Shown here: piece after piece, positions 6,756 through 10,322 of the stretch | Numbering within the stretch: the first letter of the stretch is position 1 | How the letters are laid out: each line of letters starts with the position of its first letter | DNA from: an uncultured bacterium | Lineage (GTDB): Bacteria > Bacillota > Clostridia > Oscillospirales > Oscillospiraceae | NCBI GenBank assembly: GCA_949286295.1 | Contig: CASECK010000024.1 | Location: 1-10,322, forward strand | Direction of reading: 5' to 3' | DNA: 10,322 nt | The notes under the pieces: generated by a model | The model's input: the letters and a program-made list of their open reading frames with translations, nothing else | What the model was told of the DNA's origin: nothing | The model's database searches: none | Position numbers and translations under genes: made by a program

Positions 6756-6829
6756 AGCCGGATTGTGTAAGGGTAGCACGACAGACTCTGACTCTGTTTG
6801 TGAGGGTTCGAATCCTTCTCCGGCTGCCA
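6756..6829 (+). tRNA. tRNA-Gln (anticodon CUG)
   Basis: A 74-nt tRNA that folds cleanly by eye. The acceptor stem AGCCGGA/TCCGGCT (6756-6762 with 6819-6825) is perfect. The D stem is GTGT/GCAC, the anticodon stem ACAGA/TCTGT, and the anticodon is CTG at 6788-6790 after the conserved T33. The T arm is GAGGG-TTCGAAT-CCTTC. Discriminator G and an encoded CCA end it. It reads CAG codons, which are by far the commonest Gln codons in the neighbouring GC-rich genes. Confidence 0.96.
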
Positions 6830-6870
6830 AAAGAAAAAGACACGACATCAGTCGTGTCTTTTTCTTTTGG
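6827..6870 (+). terminator. Strong hairpin terminator after tRNA-Gln (probably bidirectional)
   Basis: A perfect 20-bp inverted repeat (6827-6846 with 6851-6870) around an ATCA loop. It has an A-rich 5' arm and a T-rich 3' arm, so it can end transcription on either strand. The core is GACACGAC/GTCGTGTC. The 5' arm begins with the CCA end of the tRNA itself. Confidence 0.88.
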
Positions 6871-6936
6871 GTTCCGCCGCCCGGTGGGCGGCTCCACCCT
6901 CCGGCATTAAACTGCTCGGGGCGGCAGAGCCGCCCC
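6870..6936. repeat. 67-bp GC-rich direct repeat, copy 1
   Basis: This 67-base segment recurs at 7100-7166 with one difference (A at 6896, G at 7126). Each copy holds two small hairpins: GCCGCCC-GGT-GGGCGGC, then GGGGCGGC-AGA-GCCGCCCC near the end. They are separated by a linker containing CCGGCATTAAACTGCT. The GGGCGGCTC of the first hairpin can also pair with GAGCCGCCC of the second. It starts at the last base of the preceding terminator. It is likely a dispersed intergenic repeat; no protein is encoded. Confidence 0.8.
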
Positions 6937-7062
6937 TGCGCAATTCTCCGCTTCGCTTCGAATTCACGCCGCAAAAGCGGCGCGGCCCAGAAGGGCCGTT
7001 TTGAGATTGCTTCCATGAATACGGTTGGAGACTGTGGCGGCGTTCAGACTTTGCCATAAGGC
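6937..7062. other. Non-coding block between the two repeats, with tandem hairpins
   Basis: No convincing gene lies here, and the whole stretch 6830-7186 is non-coding. Two GC-rich tetraloop hairpins stand back to back: CGCCGC-AAAA-GCGGCG (6967-6982) and CGGCCC-AGAA-GGGCCG (6983-6998). The second is followed by TTTT, which gives it a weak terminator shape. A third small hairpin, TTTGCC-ATAA-GGCAAA, lies at 7050-7065 and runs into the next terminator. The only reading frames crossing the block are antisense to the tRNA or to the repeats. Its origin is unknown; a decayed element or structured RNA remnant is possible. Confidence 0.5.
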
Positions 7063-7097
7063 AAAAAGAAGCGCCCGCTTAGCAGGCGTTTCTTTTT
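7063..7097 (+). terminator. Hairpin terminator before repeat copy 2
   Basis: AAAAAGAAGCGCC (7063-7075) pairs with GGCGTTTCTTTTT (7085-7097). This is a 13-bp stem with one G-U wobble, an A-rich 5' arm and a T-rich 3' arm. It has the same style as the tRNA terminator and, like it, directly precedes a copy of the 67-bp repeat. No gene is visible just upstream for it to terminate. Confidence 0.7.
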
Positions 7098-7099
7098 GA

Positions 7100-7166
7100 G
7101 GTTCCGCCGCCCGGTGGGCGGCTCCGCCCTCCGGCATTAAACTGCTCGGGGCGGCAGAGCCGCCCC
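7100..7166. repeat. 67-bp GC-rich direct repeat, copy 2
   Basis: The second copy lies exactly 230 bases after the first and is identical except at 7126. It follows the hairpin terminator at 7063-7097 by two bases. It lies about 20 bases beyond the stop of the minus-strand gene at 7187-7441, so its GGGGCGGC-AGA-GCCGCCCC hairpin could also mark the 3' end of that gene. Confidence 0.8.
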
Positions 7167-7186
7167 GGCCCGCTGCCGGTGGGGGG

Positions 7187-7441
7187 TTACAGCGGGTACC
7201 ATCTGCGGTTTCGCTCTCCCTGGGTCCGGACCAGGCCGGCGATGGAATCGTGGCTTTTGAGATTCCGGACCTTTTGGGAGAACTTGTCGTCGTTCCGGTC
7301 GTTCAGAATCTCCAGGTCCTCTCCGTCCGGCCTCATGCGCGCCCTGACCTGCTCAATCAGCTCCGAGGTGCGTATGCCGGGGTTGCGCCGGATGATGTCC
7401 AGCGCCACCTGGGCAATCTGGCTTTCTGTGTAGCAGCTCAT
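7187..7441 (-). CDS. Small conserved-looking hypothetical protein, possibly winged-helix
   Basis: An 84-aa protein that I cannot name with certainty. The start ATG (7441-7439) has a strong site, AAAGGAGG at 7459-7452, ten bases away, and a good promoter lies upstream. The composition is that of a real soluble protein: an N-terminal helix TESQIAQVALDIIRRNPG, then RTSELIEQVRARMRPDGEDL, an acidic ILNDRNDDKFSQKVRNLKSH segment and a basic end GERNRRWYPL. The helix-turn-helix-like layout with a terminal RRWYPL strand suggests a small winged-helix DNA-binding module, like those attached to restriction or HNH-type enzymes; this is inference only. It is a single gene, opposite in strand to its neighbours, with repeats just downstream. 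No catalytic motif, signal or membrane segment is seen. Confidence 0.75.
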   Translation of the reverse strand: MSCYTESQIAQVALDIIRRNPGIRTSELIEQVRARMRPDGEDLEILNDRNDDKFSQKVRNLKSHDSIAGLVRTQGERNRRWYPL

Positions 7442-7474
7442 ATCCCTGCTGCCTCCTTTCTGGAATGTTCCGGC

Positions 7475-7509
7475 CGCCCCCGCCCCATGGGCCGCGGAGG
7501 GGCGGAGGC
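7475..7509 (-). other. Stable stem in the leader of the 84-aa gene
   Basis: On the minus strand GCCTCCGCCCC (7509-7499) can pair with GGGGCGGGGGC (7485-7475). This is 11 bp with one U-G pair and a 12-base loop. It lies in the predicted ~107-nt leader, ending 15 bases before the ribosome-binding site. No T run follows, so it is not a terminator. A regulatory role is possible but unproven. Confidence 0.35.
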
Positions 7510-7554
7510 CTGTCCAATAGCTTGAAACCTGAGTGCCGTAGCCGTTCTATGGCT

Positions 7555-7583
7555 ATTATATCATATGCCCTCCGGCCGGACAA
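7555..7583 (-). promoter_or_regulatory. Extended -10 promoter for the 84-aa gene
   Basis: On the minus strand TTGTCC (7583-7578), a 17-base spacer and a perfect TATAAT (7560-7555) with TG one base before it. The start point would be near 7548, giving a leader of about 107 nt. It is divergent from the tatD promoter. Confidence 0.65.
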
Positions 7584-7600
7584 GATTGGCCCTTTTTCCA

Positions 7601-7640
7601 GCGGGCGGGCCATACCGCCCCGCCCGCTCTTGCTTTTTTT
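7601..7640 (+). terminator. Possible intrinsic terminator upstream of tatD
   Basis: GCGGGCGGG (7601-7609) pairs with CCCGCCCGC (7619-7627) around a nine-base loop. TCTTGC and then a run of eight or more T follow. It would stop plus-strand read-through before tatD, but no plus-strand gene lies just upstream. The T run begins a few bases late, and it overlaps the proposed tatD -35 box. Confidence 0.45.
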
Positions 7641-7658
7641 TCCCGTTGGGGCTATGAT
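7630..7658 (+). promoter_or_regulatory. Probable promoter for tatD and the radical SAM gene
   Basis: TTGCTT (7630-7635), a 17-base spacer and TATGAT (7653-7658). The -35 match is weak and the -10 match good. The leader would be about 47 nt and contains a stem GGGCGCC/GGCGCCC (7674-7680 with 7688-7694), four bases before the AGGAGG at 7699-7704. That stem could tune translation or protect the 5' end. Confidence 0.5.
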
Positions 7659-7711
7659 ACGGAATAGAAACCGGGGCGCCGGTGCGCGGCGCCCTGTCAG
7701 GAGGCCGGTTT

Positions 7712-8485
7712 ATGCATCTGTTTGACACCCACGCCCACTACGACTCCGGGGCCTTTCAGGCCGACCGGACGGAGGTCCTCTCCTCCATGCCCGGCAGAGG
7801 GGTGGAGCTGATTTTAAATCCCGGCTGCGACTTGGAGTCCTCCCGGACCGCCGTGGCGCTGGCGGAGCAGTTCCCCTTCGTCTACGCCGCCGTGGGGGTC
7901 CACCCCTCCGACTGCGGGGACTGGGAGGACGGCGCGCTGGAGAAGCTGCGGGAGCTGGCCGGAACTGCCAAGGTGCGGGCCATCGGGGAGATTGGCCTGG
8001 ACTACTACTGGAAGGACAACCCGCCCCGCTCCCTGCAGCAGGAGGTGTTCCGCCGGCAGCTGGAGCTGGCCCAGTCCCTGGACCTGCCCGTCATCGTCCA
8101 CGACCGGGAGGCCCACCAGGACTGCCTGTCCATCGTCCGGGAGTACCCCCAGGTGCGGGGGGTATACCACTGCTACTCGGGCAGCCTGGAGGACGCCAAG
8201 ACGCTGGTCAAGCTGGGGTGGATGCTGTCCTTTACCGGGGTGATCACCTATAAGAACGCCAGGAAGGCCCTGGAGGTCATCGAGTGGCTTCCCATGGACC
8301 GCATCATGATTGAGACCGACTCCCCCTATCTCACCCCGGAACCCTTCCGGGGCAGGCGAAACGACTCCGGCTATGTCCATCTGGTGGCCGAGGCCATCGC
8401 CAGGGTGAAGGGGATGGAGGCCGGGCAGGCCGCCCAGCTCACCCTGGAGAACGGGAAACGGTTTTTCAACATCAAGGAGGCGTGA
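7712..8485 (+). CDS. tatD: TatD family metal-dependent deoxyribonuclease
   Basis: A 257-aa TatD-type hydrolase of the amidohydrolase (TIM-barrel) superfamily; characterised members are metal-dependent DNases. All metal-binding positions are visible: His7 and His9 in DTHAHYD, Glu93 in GEIGLDYY, His130 in VIVHDREAH, His153 in YHCYSG and Asp203 in IETDSPYL. Length and motif spacing are normal for the family. The ATG at 7712 has AGGAGG at 7699-7704, seven bases upstream; in-frame codons before it lack such a site. The next gene starts five bases after its stop, so the two are one transcription unit. The physiological substrate is not known; roles in DNA repair, turnover and RNA processing have been proposed for relatives. 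Confidence 0.95.
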   Translation: MHLFDTHAHYDSGAFQADRTEVLSSMPGRGVELILNPGCDLESSRTAVALAEQFPFVYAAVGVHPSDCGDWEDGALEKLRELAGTAKVRAIGEIGLDYYWKDNPPRSLQQEVFRRQLELAQSLDLPVIVHDREAHQDCLSIVREYPQVRGVYHCYSGSLEDAKTLVKLGWMLSFTGVITYKNARKALEVIEWLPMDRIMIETDSPYLTPEPFRGRRNDSGYVHLVAEAIARVKGMEAGQAAQLTLENGKRFFNIKEA

Positions 8486-8490
8486 GGACC

Positions 8491-9111
8491 ATGACCATCA
8501 CCTATGAGTACGAGGGCGCGCTGTACGTGAACCTCACCAACCGGTGCAACTGCAACTGCGAGTTCTGCCTGCGCCATGGCAAGGCCCAGGGGTCTATCTA
8601 TACTGAGAACTCCCTGTGGCTGGAGCGGGAACCCACCCGGCAGGAGGCGCTGGAGAGTTTTCTGGGCCGGGATGTGTGCTCCTACCGGGAGATTGTGTTC
8701 TGCGGCTACGGCGAGCCCACCTACCGCCTGGACGACATCCTCTGGCTGGTGGACGAGCTGAAGGCCCGCTTTGGGGAGGGGCTGCCCCCTGTGCGCATCA
8801 ACACCAACGGCCACGCCAACCTCATCCTGGGCCGGGATGTGTGCCCGGAGCTGCGCGGGCGCATCAACACGCTGTCCATCTCCCTCAACTCGGACAACGC
8901 CGCCGGTTACACCGCCCTGTGCCACCCCATCCAGGGGGAGGCGGCCTATCAGGCCATGCTGGACTTTGCCCGGGAGGCCGCCGCCTATGTGCCCTGCGTG
9001 GTCATGACCGTGGTGGACAAGGACAAAAGTCCCGAGGAGATTCAAAACTGCCGGGATATCGCCCGGCGGCTGGGCGTGCAGCTGCGGGTGCGCAGCTTCA
9101 TCGACTCCTGA
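8491..9111 (+). CDS. TatD-associated radical SAM protein
   Basis: A short radical SAM protein (206 aa from the ATG at 8491). The cluster motif is NRCNCNCEFCL: Cys19, Cys23 and Cys26 form CX3CX2C, with an extra Cys21 inside. VFCGYGEPTYR corresponds to the SAM-binding GGE motif, and RINTNGHAN to the next strand. At this length only a compact core barrel fits, with no separate SPASM or twitch domain visible. It matches my memory of the TatD-linked radical SAM family, which occurs next to or fused with TatD. The start is placed at ATG because AAGGAGG (8474-8480) is ten bases before it, but only one base before the in-frame GTG at 8482. It lies five bases after tatD, strongly implying co-translation. 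Substrate and product are unknown. Confidence 0.9.
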   Translation: MTITYEYEGALYVNLTNRCNCNCEFCLRHGKAQGSIYTENSLWLEREPTRQEALESFLGRDVCSYREIVFCGYGEPTYRLDDILWLVDELKARFGEGLPPVRINTNGHANLILGRDVCPELRGRINTLSISLNSDNAAGYTALCHPIQGEAAYQAMLDFAREAAAYVPCVVMTVVDKDKSPEEIQNCRDIARRLGVQLRVRSFIDS

Positions 9112-9186
9112 GCGCGCCCAGGAGGACAAACCGGCCCGATAGCGGTTGGCGCGGGGGGCAATTCGCGGCCGCCCCCGGCGGTGAAG

Positions 9187-9230
9187 CCCAAACCAAACGG
9201 CACGACGGGAGTCGTGCCTTTTGGTTTGGG
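9187..9230 (+). terminator. Hairpin terminator after the tatD operon (may serve both strands)
   Basis: CCCAAACCAAA (9187-9197) pairs with TTTGGTTTGGG (9220-9230), and GGCACGAC (9199-9206) with GTCGTGCC (9211-9218), with one C/T mismatch and a GGGA loop. It sits between the converging radical SAM and ogt genes. Its CACGAC/GTCGTG core is the same as in the tRNA-Gln terminator. The stretch 9112-9283 otherwise shows no gene. Confidence 0.75.
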
Positions 9231-9283
9231 ACGCCGGTAACGGATAGACTGACAGGAGTGACACAGAACGCCGGCTGTGCATC

Positions 9284-9832
9284 TCAGGTTTCTTCACTGT
9301 GGGCGGCCGTTTTGCTCTTTGGCGCGAAAAGGGATTTCATATCCGCCTTTTCCAACTGCAACAGCGCTATTTTCTTATCGATTCCGCCGGCATAACCGGT
9401 CAGACTGCCGGTTGCGCCTACTACGCGATGGCAGGGAACAAGAATGGAGATTGTATTGCGGCCCACCGCGCCGCCCACGGCCTGCGCCGATATACGGGGC
9501 AATCCCTTCTTGGCGGCGGCCTGCTTGGCAATCTCGCCGTATGTCACCGTCTGGCCGTATGGAATGGTACAAAGAATCTCCCATACCTCATTTTGAAAGT
9601 CTGTGCCGGTAAAATGGAGGGGAACAGAAAAGTCCGGCTCTTTCCCCGAAAAGTAAATGGTAAGCCACTGCTTTACTGTTGTAAAAAGGGGAATTTCTTT
9701 GTCCTCATGGTTTTTGTCCAGATGGAGGGCAAAATATTTTTGCCCCTCAAACCAGAGACCGGTTAAGCCAATCTCATCTGCGGCTAAAAGAATCTCACCA
9801 ATGGGGGAAGCGTAATGACTGGTATACTGCAT
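9284..9832 (-). CDS. ogt: Methylated-DNA--protein-cysteine methyltransferase (O6-methylguanine repair)
   Basis: A 182-aa suicide repair protein that moves alkyl groups from O6-alkylguanine in DNA to its own cysteine. The N-terminal ribonuclease-like domain spans ~1-75. The DNA-binding domain begins at TDFQNEVWEIL (77-87), with IPYGQTVTYGEIA (90-102), the recognition-helix stretch SAQAVGGAVGRN and the active site VPCHRVVG with Cys134. TGYAGGIDKK and a helical ending follow. The Gln at the SAQAVG position, where the human protein has its arginine finger, is usual in Firmicutes members as far as I recall. The ATG at 9832 is preferred over an in-frame TTG at 9838 because GGAGGG lies six bases before it. 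It starts two bases after the ABM gene. Base composition is clearly more A+T-rich than the genes to the left. Confidence 0.95.
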   Translation of the reverse strand: MQYTSHYASPIGEILLAADEIGLTGLWFEGQKYFALHLDKNHEDKEIPLFTTVKQWLTIYFSGKEPDFSVPLHFTGTDFQNEVWEILCTIPYGQTVTYGEIAKQAAAKKGLPRISAQAVGGAVGRNTISILVPCHRVVGATGSLTGYAGGIDKKIALLQLEKADMKSLFAPKSKTAAHSEET

Positions 9833-9834
9833 GA

Positions 9835-10194
9835 TCAACCCTCCGATTCAAAATACTGATTAGAGTCCTGCGGAGCCTGCGCCCGGTCTGTGTCCGTATA
9901 GGAACGGAGTTCCGAGCAGACTGTAATTTTATAACTTTCAAACAGCTTTTCCCGCCCCTCTTTCTGGCTCATGCGGTGCTGCATGACATTCCGCCAGCGT
10001 TCTACGGCTGTTTCGTCCGTCCACACATTCATGGACAGCAGCTTGCCGTCCTCGTTCAGACTGGAAAACCGCTCCGCCCGGATAAAGCCCTCGAATCCAG
10101 CAAGCAAGGGCTTCAACATGGCCGCAAGGTCAAGGTATTTCTTCATTCCGGCCTTTGTAGGCTTCACTTCAAACAAAACAATAATATTCGCCAT
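9835..10194 (-). CDS. Antibiotic biosynthesis monooxygenase (ABM) fold protein
   Basis: A 119-aa small protein of the ABM superfamily (dimeric alpha-beta barrel). The N-terminal strand MANIIVLFEVKP, the helix KKYLDLAAMLKPLLAGFEGF, then IRAERFSSLNEDGKLLSMNVW and ETAVERWRNVMQHRMSQKEGR are the typical ABM order. VCSELRSYT is the last strand, and a polar tail of about 20 residues follows. Some relatives are cofactor-free oxygenases, others bind haem and many have unknown roles; no specific activity can be assigned here. The ATG at 10194 has AGGAGG (10209-10204) nine bases upstream, inside the end of the preceding gene. It is separated by 3 bases from that gene and by 2 bases from ogt, so the three are one operon. 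Composition is low-GC like ogt. Confidence 0.85.
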   Translation of the reverse strand: MANIIVLFEVKPTKAGMKKYLDLAAMLKPLLAGFEGFIRAERFSSLNEDGKLLSMNVWTDETAVERWRNVMQHRMSQKEGREKLFESYKITVCSELRSYTDTDRAQAPQDSNQYFESEG

Positions 10195-10197
10195 TTC

Positions 10198-10322
10198 TTA
10201 CTTCCTCCTGCTCTTTTCCGGCGAATAGTCTTTCATGCCGGGGATTGCTCCGCCTGCCACGGCCCAGTGATACAAACTTGCCACGCTGCAATAAGGGCTG
10301 AACCGCCGCCGGTATTTTTCAA
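10198..10322 (-). CDS. C-terminus of a probable AlkA-type DNA-3-methyladenine glycosylase (runs off the window)
   Basis: Only the last 40 or so codons are in the window, ending with TAA at 10200-10198. The fragment reads EKYRRRFSPYCSVASLYHWA, then VAGGAIPGMKDYSPEK and a basic end SRRK. The pattern YxPYxSVASLYxW resembles the C-terminal helix of helix-hairpin-helix DNA glycosylases of the AlkA type (RPWRSxAxxxLW in that family). Those enzymes remove 3-methyladenine and related alkylated bases, which fits a neighbour ogt. An aldo/keto reductase C-terminus was considered because of the IPG motif but fits less well and would be truncated. The reading frame is clear; the family call is tentative because the catalytic part is off the window. 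Confidence 0.55.
   Translation of the reverse strand, partial: EKYRRRFSPYCSVASLYHWAVAGGAIPGMKDYSPEKSRRK

Noticed and set aside
6636..7016. Minus-strand 126-codon frame across the tRNA
   Set aside because: Its middle is the antisense of tRNA-Gln and its terminator, which gives the well-known spurious GEGFEPSQTESESVVLPL-type peptide; the rest is repeat sequence.
6870..7166. CRISPR array
   Set aside because: There are only two 67-bp copies, 163 bp apart, with strong internal hairpins and no cas genes.
9120..9186. AGGAGG at 9120-9125 just after the radical SAM gene, suggesting another small gene
   Set aside because: No start codon at a suitable distance opens a frame of meaningful length before the terminator; it may be chance or a relic.
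9396..9500. Gln instead of Arg in the Ogt SAQAVGG segment as a damaged arginine finger
   Set aside because: As far as I recall, SAQAVGG is a common form in Firmicutes members that keep the PCHRV site, so it is probably normal.

Overview
The window looks like a chromosomal segment of a high-GC Clostridia member of the Oscillospiraceae type (Flavonifractor/Pseudoflavonifractor-like). That placement is inferred from very GC-rich coding sequence, strong AGGAGG ribosome-binding sites, sigma-A promoters, clostridial variants of the Aro proteins, and a YetF/DUF4363 pair. It is not proven.

Layout. Positions 1-1265 (minus) hold the start of carB and all of carA, the two subunits of carbamoyl-phosphate synthase, with a promoter at 1317-1345. 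The CarA glutaminase domain has glycine where the catalytic cysteine belongs. Positions 1464-2542 (plus) hold a YetF/DUF421 membrane protein overlapping a DUF4363 protein. Positions 2565-6660 (plus) form a tight shikimate-pathway operon: aroA, aroC, a fused aroE-aroK and aroQ. A near-consensus promoter serves it, followed at once by a terminator-like hairpin in the leader. The genes overlap or nearly touch. DAHP synthase and 3-dehydroquinate synthase (the first two steps) are not in the window.

Positions 6697-6870 hold a tRNA-Gln(CUG) gene with its own promoter and terminator. Positions 6870-7166 are non-coding: two nearly identical 67-bp GC-rich direct repeats flank a block of small hairpins and another terminator. 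A lone 84-aa protein of unknown function (minus, 7187-7441) follows, then a divergent promoter region, then tatD with a TatD-associated radical SAM gene (7712-9111), closed by a terminator.

The right end (9284-10322, minus) is visibly lower in GC. It holds what looks like an alkylation-repair operon: the C-terminus of an AlkA-type DNA glycosylase, a small antibiotic-biosynthesis-monooxygenase-fold protein and an Ogt-type O6-methylguanine-DNA methyltransferase, with gaps of only 2-3 bases. It may have been acquired separately from the GC-rich backbone.

No CRISPR array, transposase, integrase, phage gene or toxin-antitoxin pair was seen. The best leads are the CarA Cys-to-Gly change, the promoter-hairpin arrangement before aroA, the 67-bp repeat pair, the ABM protein inside the repair operon, and the TatD/radical SAM pair.
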